Shown here one piece after another: positions 1 to 5,359 of a DNA stretch of 6,861 nt. The translations under genes were made by a program, and so were the position numbers. The first letter of the stretch is position 1. Each line of letters begins with the position of its first letter. Under the pieces are notes generated by a model, which was given only the letters and a program-made list of their open reading frames with translations, made no database searches and was not told the origin of the DNA. Source of the DNA: an uncultured Collinsella sp. (GTDB lineage Bacteria; Actinomycetota; Coriobacteriia; Coriobacteriales; Coriobacteriaceae); assembly GCA_900550825.1 (NCBI GenBank), contig URTZ01000107.1, forward strand, positions 1 through 6,861. Direction: 5' to 3'.

Positions 1-461
1 AGGATGTCGCGGACCGGGGCGATGTCGTTCTCGGTAGCGCCCACGATAGCCGTGAGCGTGCCGGCGATCGCGCCCGACTCGCCGCCGGTGACGGGGCAGT
101 CAAACGCCATGCGGCCAGAGACCTGGGCGGCCTCGGCAATGTCGCGCGCGAGCTCGGGCGAGCTCGTGGTGAGGTCGATCAGCACCGCGCCGGGCTTAGT
201 GCACGCGAGCAGACCGTCACCCGCTAGGTAGAGCTCCTCGACCTCGGAGGGATAACCCACCATGGTAAAGACGACATCGGCGTTTGCCACGGCCTCGGCC
301 GGCGTATCGGCCCAGACGGCACCGCGCTCGATAAGCGTGGCGGCCTTGGACTTGGTGCGGTTGTTGACCGTGACGGGATAGCCGGCGTCCAGGATGTGGC
401 CGGCGATGGGGGCACCCATGATTCCGGTGCCGATGAATGCGACGGAGAGCTTGTTTGCCAT
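1..461 (-). CDS. NAD(P)-dependent beta-hydroxyacid dehydrogenase, partial (3-hydroxyisobutyrate dehydrogenase / tartronate semialdehyde reductase family)
   Basis: The first 153 residues are visible; the gene runs off the left edge, so the C-terminal helical domain and the catalytic lysine expected near residue 170 are not seen. The N-terminus carries the Rossmann dinucleotide-binding motif FIGTGIMGAPIA (residues 9-20). Further on are DLTTSSP (96-102) and DCPVTGGESGAIAGTLT (121-137), which matches the substrate-binding DAPVSGG-type motif of this family. Members reversibly oxidise 3-hydroxyisobutyrate, tartronate semialdehyde/glycerate or related short hydroxyacids in the cytoplasm. The substrate cannot be told from this part; the GGxxGAxxGTL stretch is common in GarR-like reductases. 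The ATG at 461 is preceded by AGGAAAGG (466-473), 4 nt away, which supports this start. The gene follows degV by 98 nt with no clear promoter between, so it may be read from the same transcript. Family assignment is firm, exact reaction is not. Confidence 0.9.
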   Translation of the reverse strand, partial: MANKLSVAFIGTGIMGAPIAGHILDAGYPVTVNNRTKSKAATLIERGAVWADTPAEAVANADVVFTMVGYPSEVEELYLAGDGLLACTKPGAVLIDLTTSSPELARDIAEAAQVSGRMAFDCPVTGGESGAIAGTLTAIVGATENDIAPVRDI

Positions 462-535
462 GAAACCTTTCCTTTTGGGTTGGGTGTTGTTACCAGGTTG
501 AATACTCGGTGCCAGCGTTTGGGCTGTGACTTGAG

Positions 536-556
536 GGCGCTTGCAGCCGCAGCGCC
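536..556 (-). terminator. Hairpin just after degV, without a U-tract
   Basis: Arms GGCGCT (536-541) and AGCGCC (551-556) pair; GC (543-544) pairs with GC (549-550) after one bulged T, leaving a 4-nt loop. The hairpin starts 3 nt after the degV stop. No run of T follows on the minus strand, so it is not a canonical intrinsic terminator. It could be a weak or Rho-assisted terminator or an mRNA 3'-end stabiliser. Confidence 0.3.
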
Positions 557-559
557 TGT

Positions 560-1513
560 CTACTCACCGCGTACACGGCGCGCGATGCGGTCGGAAAGCG
601 AGGCTTTCTCGGCGCGATTCTTACCCCAAAACGCGCAGGCCACCATGCCGGGGCCCACGTGCGAGCCGATGGTGGGACCCACGGAGCTGCGAATGATCGT
701 GACGTCGGCGCAACCCTCCTCCTTGCGGATGGCGGCCTCGAGCCAGTCGCCGTCCTTCTCGGCATCGGCCGTCATGATGGCGATGGGCATGGTGCGGTCG
801 GGCACGTAGTTCTCGCGGAACGACTTGAGGATGGACTTGAGCGCCTTCTTGCGGCCGCGGTTGACGCCGATCAGCGACAGCGAGCCGGCAAGGTCGTAGG
901 AGAGCTCGGGCTTGACATCGAGCTTTGCCGTGAGCTGTGCCGCCGCGGGCGGAATGCGGCCACCGGCAGCCAGTGCGTCGAAGCTCTCGAGCGTAAAGTA
1001 ACCGTGGACGTAGGTCTTTGCCTCGTTTGCCCAATCGACCAGCTGCTTGGCGGTCAGTCCCGCCGAGCGCTGGCGCACGGCCTCGAGCGCCAAGAGCGCA
1101 CCGGTCGCGCAGGGCAGAGCGTTGTCGACCACGTAGAGCTCAAAGTTGGGATACTCGGCGCGCACGGCGTCCGCCGCCTGGCACGCGGAGTTGTAGCTCG
1201 ACGACAGCGCCGAGGTAAAGCACAGGTAGACCGTTGGTGTGCCCTCTTTGGCGCACTCGGTAAAGAACTCGATATAGCGACCGAGCGACACGGCGGAGGT
1301 AGACACGCGAGCGCCGGCGCGCATGCGGTCGTAGAACTCCTTAGGGCTCATGCTCGACCAGATATCGTCCGTGCGCTCCTCGCCATCGATAATGAAGGGG
1401 AAACCCAAGATATCGACATCGAGGTTCGCGGCGACCTCGGGGCTAAAGTCGCAGCAGGTATCGACGACGATGCGGCAGCGGTCAGAATGGCCGGTAGATG
1501 CAGCCTTGTCCAT
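560..1513 (-). CDS. DegV family fatty-acid-binding protein (FakB-like)
   Basis: A 317-residue protein covering the whole DegV fold, close to or slightly above the usual family length of about 280-300. Visible motifs: IVVDTCCDFS near the start (15-24, the DSTCDL equivalent), RVSTSAVS (69-76), FTSALSSSYNSA (99-110, the SSxLSGTYxSA fatty-acid carboxylate site), VVDNALPCATG (128-138), FDALAAGGRIP (178-188), KPELSYDLAGSL (201-212), NRGRKKAL (218-225) and SSVGPTIGSHVGPGM (276-290). DegV/FakB proteins bind a fatty acid and, in the characterised systems, present it to the kinase FakA, feeding exogenous fatty acids into phospholipids. No fakA lies in the window, so the kinase partner is inferred. The ATG at 1513 is preferred over an adjacent upstream TTG (1516): AAGGAG (1522-1527) is 8 nt from the ATG. 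A strong terminator hairpin ends about 18 nt upstream of this start, which is odd (see that entry). Confidence 0.93.
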   Translation of the reverse strand: MDKAASTGHSDRCRIVVDTCCDFSPEVAANLDVDILGFPFIIDGEERTDDIWSSMSPKEFYDRMRAGARVSTSAVSLGRYIEFFTECAKEGTPTVYLCFTSALSSSYNSACQAADAVRAEYPNFELYVVDNALPCATGALLALEAVRQRSAGLTAKQLVDWANEAKTYVHGYFTLESFDALAAGGRIPPAAAQLTAKLDVKPELSYDLAGSLSLIGVNRGRKKALKSILKSFRENYVPDRTMPIAIMTADAEKDGDWLEAAIRKEEGCADVTIIRSSVGPTIGSHVGPGMVACAFWGKNRAEKASLSDRIARRVRGE

Positions 1514-1531
1514 CAAAGCGACTCCTTACGT

Positions 1532-1564
1532 AAAAAAGGCGGCCATCCGCATGGGATGACCGCC
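1532..1564 (-). terminator. Strong intrinsic terminator between hpf and degV
   Basis: On the minus strand an 11-bp stem (arms 1554-1564 and 1538-1548, one G-T wobble) closes a 5-nt loop and is followed directly by six T (complement of 1532-1537). It ends the hpf transcript 30 nt after its stop codon. It also lies immediately before the degV ribosome-binding site (AAGGAG, 1522-1527), leaving no room for a degV promoter downstream of it. degV must therefore be read through it, or from a promoter upstream of it, so the hairpin may act as an attenuator. Confidence 0.85.
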
Positions 1565-1568
1565 GGCC

Positions 1569-1588
1569 GTTAACTCATGCAAGTTAAC
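1569..1588. repeat. Inverted repeat GTTAACT-N6-AGTTAAC between hpf and degV
   Basis: Two perfect 7-bp arms (1569-1575 and 1582-1588) flank CATGCA. The repeat sits 5 nt after the hpf stop and just upstream of the terminator hairpin. A TTGACG hexamer (complement of 1599-1604) lies inside the hpf 3' end, at a distance where the repeat would cover a -10 box, though no good -10 sequence is there (TTGCAT at 16 nt). It could be an operator for degV or simply an RNA hairpin; function is not shown. Confidence 0.45.
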
Positions 1589-1593
1589 GTATT

Positions 1594-2178
1594 TTACTCG
1601 TCAAGCGTTTCGATACGGGGCTTGATGATGCCATATCCACCATTCTTACGGTGATACACCACATTGATGAGGCCAGTCGTCGCGTTCTCGAACACGTAGA
1701 AGTCGTGGCCGAGCAGATCGGTCTGCACCAGCGCCTGCTCCTCAGTCATCGGGGTGACATCGATGACCTTCTCGCGGACGAGCAGGTCGTCCTCCTCCTC
1801 GGGCAGCAGCAGGTCGGCAAGATCCTCGACGCGCTCGACCGGCGCGACATCCGCTGCGCTGGCACCACCCTGGCGATTGTCCACGACCTTGGTCTTGAAC
1901 TTGCGCAGCTGGCGGGTGACCTTATCGGCGGAGAGGTCGATGGCGGCGTACATATCTGCACCGTGCTCGGCAACGCGAATCACCGAACCGCGAGCGCGAA
2001 CCGTAACCTCGACGATTGCCGGGTTGGGGTTCGAGGGGTTCTTCTCATAGCGAAGTACAACGTCGGCCGTCATGGGCTCGATATCGAAAACCTTGAGCGC
2101 CTCGCCGATCTTCTCATCCACATGCGCACGCAGAGCATCGGTTACCGTCGTCTTGCGTCCAGAAACCTTGATATCCAT
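1594..2178 (-). CDS. hpf: Long-form ribosome hibernation promoting factor
   Basis: A 194-residue protein with two domains. Residues 1-100 form the S30AE/RaiA domain: it opens MDIKVSGRKTTVTDAL and contains DMYAAIDLSADKVTRQLRKFK (75-95), the helix typical of this family. An acidic linker (about 105-135, including LLLPEEEDDLL) leads to the C-terminal dimerisation domain (about 136-190) with TEEQALVQTDLLGHDFYVF and GLINVVYHRKNGGYGIIKP. Long HPFs bind the 30S decoding centre and bring two 70S ribosomes together as inactive 100S dimers in stationary phase or stress. The frame is open 20 codons further up to an ATG at 2238, but only the ATG at 2178 has an SD (TTGGAG, 6 nt upstream) and starts where the family starts. 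A possible extended -10 (TGATTAAAT, 2237-2245) would give a leader of about 50 nt; no good -35 is seen. Finding hpf in the same area as comF recalls the yvyD/comF neighbourhood of Bacillus. Confidence 0.95.
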   Translation of the reverse strand: MDIKVSGRKTTVTDALRAHVDEKIGEALKVFDIEPMTADVVLRYEKNPSNPNPAIVEVTVRARGSVIRVAEHGADMYAAIDLSADKVTRQLRKFKTKVVDNRQGGASAADVAPVERVEDLADLLLPEEEDDLLVREKVIDVTPMTEEQALVQTDLLGHDFYVFENATTGLINVVYHRKNGGYGIIKPRIETLDE

Positions 2179-2299
2179 ACGTGGCTCCAATCTGCCTCGG
2201 GGACTTACTGTACTGGCTATGTACCCATTGCCGTGCATTTAATCACGCGGATTCCCAAAGACCCGAATAACGATTGCTTGATACCGCATACCGAAGTCT

Positions 2300-2323
2300 C
2301 GCACTTTTCTGTGGCAAAGTGCG
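2300..2323. repeat. Inverted repeat CGCACTTT-N8-AAAGTGCG upstream of hpf
   Basis: Perfect 8-bp arms at 2300-2307 and 2316-2323 separated by TCTGTGGC. No T-run follows on either strand, so it is not an intrinsic terminator. It lies about 120 nt upstream of the hpf start and could be a protein-binding site or a short RNA hairpin. Confidence 0.5.
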
Positions 2324-2390
2324 CTATAGGAAGGCGTCGGCAAAGCTAGTTTTTCTCCTGGAAATCAGCTTTTACCTGCCGTTTTTACCA

Positions 2391-2430
2391 AAATAGAAAA
2401 GCCGGGCTCCCCTATTAGGGAGACCCGGCT
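2391..2430 (-). terminator. Intrinsic terminator of the solute-binding protein gene
   Basis: On the minus strand arms 2418-2430 and 2400-2411 pair: AGCCGGG with CCCGGCT, one bulged base (complement of A2423), then CTCCC with GGGAG, around a 6-nt loop. TTTTCTATTTT follows. It begins 66 nt after the stop codon of the solute-binding protein gene and separates that gene from hpf. Confidence 0.9.
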
Positions 2431-2495
2431 ATGCGTGTTGAAACCGTGAAGAAGTGCCTCGTTCAATGTATGGCAGGCGCCACCCCTACCAATAA

Positions 2496-3506
2496 CTAGC
2501 TATTGAGCTTGTTGATGTCATCGTCGGTGATGGTGCCCTCCTGGCTAGACGACGGGCTGTCGCCGTTGTTATCAGAGGCGTCGTCATCGGAGGACTCGGT
2601 CTCGTTGGACGTGGAGTCGGATGCCTGCACATTGGCCCCCGAAACGGTCTTGGCGGTAAGGTCATAGGGCATCTGTCCGTACCAGACGCAGTGGACTGCC
2701 TCGAGCGTGCCATCGACCGTGATGCCATCGAGGGCATCGCTCGCGGCACGGCACAGCTCATCGTTAGAGCTTAGGCCTGCGACGCCAAGCGTGGAGGGCG
2801 CCTCGAGCGTACCGACATAGGAGATCTGGCTCATCAGACGCGCGAGGTAGCCACCAGCCGTGGAATCACAGATCACGTAATCGACCTCGCCCGACTCGAG
2901 CGCCTCAAAGCACTCATTGATGTTGGAGAAGGTCTTTTGGTTGGCGGTGATGCTTTGCTTGGCGAGCGCCTCCTGCGAGGCCGAGGAGGTCTGAACGCCC
3001 AGGGTAGCGGTGTTAAGCGTTTCGGTGGAAACGCTCAGCGACTCGCCGTCACTGCTCTTGCCGAATACGGCGGGGGCGTCGTACAGACAGGTGCCAAGTG
3101 AGCTGATATCGCCGTCCGTAGACCTCGCGTCGCCAATAAAGATGTCGGCCTTTTTATCGCTGAGCGCGGAATCGGCCGAGGACGCATCGACAAAGGCGAC
3201 TTTGAGACCCATGCGGCATGCAAGGGCACGAGCGGCATCGACCGCATAGCCCGTGAGGTTTCCGTCGGCATCCTGCATGGCCTGCGGGGCATCGGAGGTA
3301 TCGAGGGCGACTGTCAGGGTGCCGGGAGTGACCAGGGCGTCGTCAGACACCGTGGGAGTGACCGCTTCGTACTCGATCTGGTCAATCGTGGGCGTCGTGA
3401 ACGTGGACAGTGGGTTGAACGCGCATCCGCTCAAGCCCAATACGGCAATGACCGCCGCGGTCCCAGCACCTAACCGAGCCGCGTGCATCAAGCTGCCCCT
3501 CACCAT
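2496..3506 (-). CDS. Lipoprotein solute-binding protein, SBP_bac_3-like (amino-acid type), with acidic tail
   Basis: A 336-residue exported lipoprotein. Residues 1-27 are a signal peptide (MVRGSLMHAARLGAG, then AAVIAVLGLSG) ending in the lipobox LSGC, with Cys28 as lipid anchor. The ligand-binding part opens with PGTLTVALDTSDAPQAM and DADGNLTGYAVDAARALA (about 61-96), close to the family pattern GxLxVG...PPF...DGxLxGFdvDla.aiA, and continues with ADIFIGDARSTDG (120-132) and GEVDYVICDSTAGGYL (206-221). Such proteins catch polar amino acids for an ABC importer at the outer face of the membrane. No permease or ATPase gene is adjacent, so it is an orphan or sensor-like binding protein. Residues about 295-336 are a Ser/Asp/Glu/Asn-rich tail, unusual for the family. 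Start choice: ATG 3506 has a weak AGGG 8 nt upstream; ATG 3488 has GAGGGG 7 nt upstream and also leaves a usable signal peptide. The frame stays open to 3992, but that part looks like leader RNA. Confidence 0.85.
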   Translation of the reverse strand: MVRGSLMHAARLGAGTAAVIAVLGLSGCAFNPLSTFTTPTIDQIEYEAVTPTVSDDALVTPGTLTVALDTSDAPQAMQDADGNLTGYAVDAARALACRMGLKVAFVDASSADSALSDKKADIFIGDARSTDGDISSLGTCLYDAPAVFGKSSDGESLSVSTETLNTATLGVQTSSASQEALAKQSITANQKTFSNINECFEALESGEVDYVICDSTAGGYLARLMSQISYVGTLEAPSTLGVAGLSSNDELCRAASDALDGITVDGTLEAVHCVWYGQMPYDLTAKTVSGANVQASDSTSNETESSDDDASDNNGDSPSSSQEGTITDDDINKLNS

Positions 3507-3831
3507 GTCCACTACCCTGCCTTCTGTGTCGTATACAATCCGTGCCCTGCACGGAATATCGGGTTGTTCCCACCAGCTGACCTGGTATTTGACCCCACAC
3601 TTGCGCACCGGGGCGTTTGCTCGGGAGGCCGCAGCCACCTTCACGACTGGCCCGCTCGCCCGCGAGGCGGTATTGCCCCAAAGAAAGTAGAACGGACGGT
3701 GCGGCTTACATCTAGGACGCGCCATGATCGCGCCGCGCGCACGCGGTCGCTTACGTGGATCCCTTTGACCGCGTCTGTCTTGGACTAGGATGGGCATTTC
3801 GTCCGTCCGCAACCACAGCCTGGCAGGAACG
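3507..3831 (-). ncRNA. Candidate structured leader RNA of the solute-binding protein gene
   Basis: If the promoter at 3838-3866 is used, the transcript carries about 325 nt before the ATG at 3506. Several stems are visible on the minus strand: ACGCGGTC/GACCGCGT (3741-3748 with 3767-3774); a long-range stem in which 3697-3703 pairs with 3604-3610 and GGGGC/GCCCC (3675-3679 with 3610-3614) stacks on it; ACCAG/CTGGT (3572-3586); GGG/CCC (3561-3571); and CCGTGC/GCACGG (3540-3554). I recognise no known riboswitch class. The same stretch is an open frame in phase with the gene, so an N-terminal extension cannot be fully excluded, but the only upstream ATG close enough to matter (3725) has no SD, rare Arg codons (AGA, AGG, CGA) are frequent, and it would place a hydrophilic segment before the signal peptide. 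Confidence 0.35.
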
Positions 3832-3837
3832 TAGGGC

Positions 3838-3866
3838 ATTATAGCTAAGTTCAAGCTATAGTTTAA
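3838..3866 (-). promoter_or_regulatory. Promoter with operator-like inverted repeat upstream of the solute-binding protein gene
   Basis: The minus strand has a perfect -10 box TATAAT (3838-3843), a 17-nt spacer and a weak -35 TTAAAC (3861-3866), which would start RNA near 3831. The inverted repeat TATAGCT-N7-AGCTATA (3840-3860) exactly fills the spacer and overlaps the -10 box, a classic place for a repressor to block RNA polymerase. The arms are perfect over 7 bp. The regulator is not identifiable from the window. Confidence 0.55.
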
Positions 3867-3907
3867 GGTTAGGGACGTTATTCGCATCGCGAGCACAGAT
3901 TTCGCAG

Positions 3908-3966
3908 GTCGGGGCGGGCTGCACGCGCTCTGATTGAGCCCGTAGCTCCCCATGGAGAGCCCCGAC
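3908..3966. other. GC-rich multi-stem segment beside the inverted-repeat element
   Basis: GTCGGGGC (3908-3915) pairs with GCCCCGAC (3959-3966). Inside, GGGCT (3916-3920) pairs with AGCCC (3937-3941), and CTCCCCATGGAGAG (3946-3959 region) is a near-palindrome around CCATGG. ACGCGCTC occurs twice as a direct repeat (3923-3930 and 3965-3972). The pattern resembles a three-way junction, but it does not match a tRNA: no T-arm, anticodon arm or CCA-ready acceptor can be drawn. It lies between the operon end on the right and the promoter at 3838 on the left and may help end transcription. Confidence 0.3.
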
Positions 3967-3985
3967 GCGCTCGTCTTGGGGCGCG

Positions 3986-4202
3986 TGGCCAAAAAATAGC
4001 AAATATGAGTACTGTTATCAAATTAGTGGCAGGAATTTTTGGCTCTGCAAACAGTTTTCACTCTCTATAACGTCAGATTTATGCCAGGGTATTCCACATT
4101 TGTTTAATATCTTTCTGATTTACGCCATCTTCTAGTCCCAAAATCCCTGATTTTGCTGTTACCGAATTTGTAGCAGTACTCATATTTGCTATATTTTGGC
4201 CA
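3986..4202. mobile_element. MITE-like element with 29-bp terminal inverted repeats
   Basis: Positions 3986-4014 and 4174-4202 are inverted repeats matching at 28 of 29 bases; they begin TGGCCAAAA and end AAATATGAGTACTG. With short gaps the similarity continues inward (CAAATT and CAG blocks, then a G-rich start followed by ATTTT and GG) to about 50-60 bp per arm. The interior is clearly AT-rich in a GC-rich neighbourhood and has no transposase or credible gene, so it would have to be moved in trans. Because TGGCCA at each end is itself a palindrome, it could also be read as a 6-bp direct duplication. As RNA it would form a long hairpin; on the minus strand the 3' arm contains TATTTTTTGG, so it may terminate the comF operon, whose last stop is 34 nt away. 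Confidence 0.7.
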
Positions 4203-4236
4203 GAGCATGTATTCAACCCCCTGTTTCAGAGCATTG

Positions 4237-5349
4237 CTAGGCGGGTTTAAGCCCAAAACACGCCCGCAGCGTGTTAAATAGCGCCTCTTGTTTCTTTCTG
4301 CAAGCGTCAACACGGTTGCGATATCGCTTACCCATACGTTGGTGGATGCGCCATGCGAGCGCTTCCATCGCTTCCATGTCGCAGAGCATTTCGTTGTTGA
4401 CCGTCGCGACCTCGATTCCCATAGTAATCAAGCCCGTGTTGCGTTTTTCATCATGGATACGTCCCCTCCGGGAGGAATGGCCCAGCTCACCGTTGTATTC
4501 CAGGTCAAACCGGGCTGCTTCCTGATGGGCATCGCAAACCGCATACGGCATCCCCGAGATCGCCTGCGCTCGGTCGTTGAACTCGATCTTGTGGTCGGTC
4601 TTAAAGGGACCGCAGGCAAATCCGCCATAGGAAAACGGAAGCGAAAACATGGCAAGCATGATGCATTCCATGGGTGAGCGCAGGTTTTCCGACAGAAAGG
4701 GGCACAGCCGCCGCAGCTGCTTGGCCGCGCTCCCCTTGCATGCCGCAAGGTAATCTGCCAGGCGATCGGGCGTCAGCACTGGCTCTACCTCAAAGTAGCC
4801 CACATCTGACGGCTGGTCCTTATCCTTTGCAAGCCTGTTCACGGTAGGCGAGCTGTAGGGAGGCAAATACTGCCCGCGATCGCTCAGCGAAATCTTGGAG
4901 CACAGCTCCTGGGCCAGGGCAAATGCCTGGATACAGCCGACTTCGCGCGCAACGGCGGCACAGAGGGCCTCGGGAGACAAGCTGTACACCCCCGGCTCCA
5001 CCTCCAAAATCGAAGCGTCCGGCAGGCCTGTAGAACAAACGGACCAGCTTGCACCAGGCATGCGGCGACGCTGCTTTGCAGACCCCACCAGTAGGCACAG
5101 GTCTTCTTGAACCTCGCCACTCACGACCCCGATCCTCACCAAATCGGGAAGATAGATGTCCTCGGCCGAGGGCGACGATGCGCGCAGCACACGGCACTCT
5201 TCATCGGGAGCGAGGTCCCTCCAACTGATGTAACCCATTTGTCGGCGCTCGGCGCGCATCATGCGCAGCGCCGAGGCGCCAGTCAGGATTACAGAGGCCG
5301 CCAGTTGCTCGCTTGTCGGCTCGATGCGTCGCGCTATCTTCACTGCCAC
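4237..5349 (-). CDS. AbiEi-like / DUF559-like protein with a probable Vsr-type nuclease fold, in operon with comF
   Basis: A 370-residue cytoplasmic protein without signal peptide or membrane segment. I do not recognise a named gene. The N-terminal and middle part (about 18-140: ILTGASALRMMR, then a beta-rich stretch, then TGLPDASILEVEPGVYSLSPEALCAAVARE) resembles the middle domain of AbiEi-type proteins (SHxSAL..., then the GLPVTSPxRTLLDLA region). The C-terminal part (about 225-345) has the order expected of DUF559/Vsr-like PD-(D/E)XK folds: SPMECIML (Glu228 in a helix), a core strand with VCD (271-273), FDLEYNGELGH (281-291) and HDEKRNTGLITMGIEV (299-314). Candidate acidic residues are Glu228, Asp273, Asp282 or Glu284, and Asp300. 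Nuclease activity is an inference. The start is GTG 5349; its SD AGGGG (5357-5361, 7 nt away) overlaps the comF stop, and only 10 nt separate the genes. A second GTG (5343) is possible. Related proteins are found as toxin-antitoxin antitoxins and as stand-alone paralogues in Coriobacteriia. Confidence 0.75.
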   Translation of the reverse strand: MAVKIARRIEPTSEQLAASVILTGASALRMMRAERRQMGYISWRDLAPDEECRVLRASSPSAEDIYLPDLVRIGVVSGEVQEDLCLLVGSAKQRRRMPGASWSVCSTGLPDASILEVEPGVYSLSPEALCAAVAREVGCIQAFALAQELCSKISLSDRGQYLPPYSSPTVNRLAKDKDQPSDVGYFEVEPVLTPDRLADYLAACKGSAAKQLRRLCPFLSENLRSPMECIMLAMFSLPFSYGGFACGPFKTDHKIEFNDRAQAISGMPYAVCDAHQEAARFDLEYNGELGHSSRRGRIHDEKRNTGLITMGIEVATVNNEMLCDMEAMEALAWRIHQRMGKRYRNRVDACRKKQEALFNTLRACFGLKPA

Positions 5350-5359
5350 AAAACCACCC

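Larger units (their letters stand above)
2179..2495. other. Gene-free stretch between the solute-binding protein gene and hpf
   Basis: From right to left it holds about 65 nt after the solute-binding protein stop with no visible signal, then a strong minus-strand terminator (2391-2430), an 8-bp inverted repeat (2300-2323) and the hpf 5' leader. The only hpf promoter element I can suggest is TGATTAAAT (2237-2245), an extended -10 with 4 of 6 matches in the hexamer. No open frame here has an SD or a protein-like composition. Confidence 0.6.

Noticed and set aside
659..1573. Long plus-strand frame opposite degV
   Set aside because: degV on the minus strand has full family motifs; the plus frame is its antisense shadow. 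The same holds for the plus frames opposite hpf, comF and the Arg-rich tail.
2179..2238. Alternative upstream start for hpf
   Set aside because: The 20 extra residues are not part of the family, have no SD, and the ATG at 2178 has both the family N-terminus and an SD.
3507..3831. Possible RNase P RNA or SRP RNA in the leader
   Set aside because: Short resemblances exist (a TACCAGGTCAG string as in SRP RNA; a GCAAACGCC...GTCAAATA string reminiscent of RNase P RNA), but the SRP GGAA tetraloop motif with GGAAGCAGCC and the RNase P 5' GAGGAAAGTCC and 3' conserved regions are absent.
3908..3966. tRNA-like fold
   Set aside because: No T-loop, anticodon arm or 7-bp acceptor stem with correct spacing on either strand.
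3507..3992. Open frame extending the solute-binding protein N-terminus by 162 codons
   Set aside because: It would put a long hydrophilic stretch before a clear lipoprotein signal peptide, runs through the promoter-like TATAAT and its inverted repeat, and no upstream ATG has an SD. GC-rich DNA often leaves such frames open.
4104..4313. 69-codon minus-strand frame across the right arm of the inverted-repeat element
   Set aside because: It overlaps the end of the nuclease-like gene out of phase, has no SD, and its sequence is mostly translation of the repeat arm.
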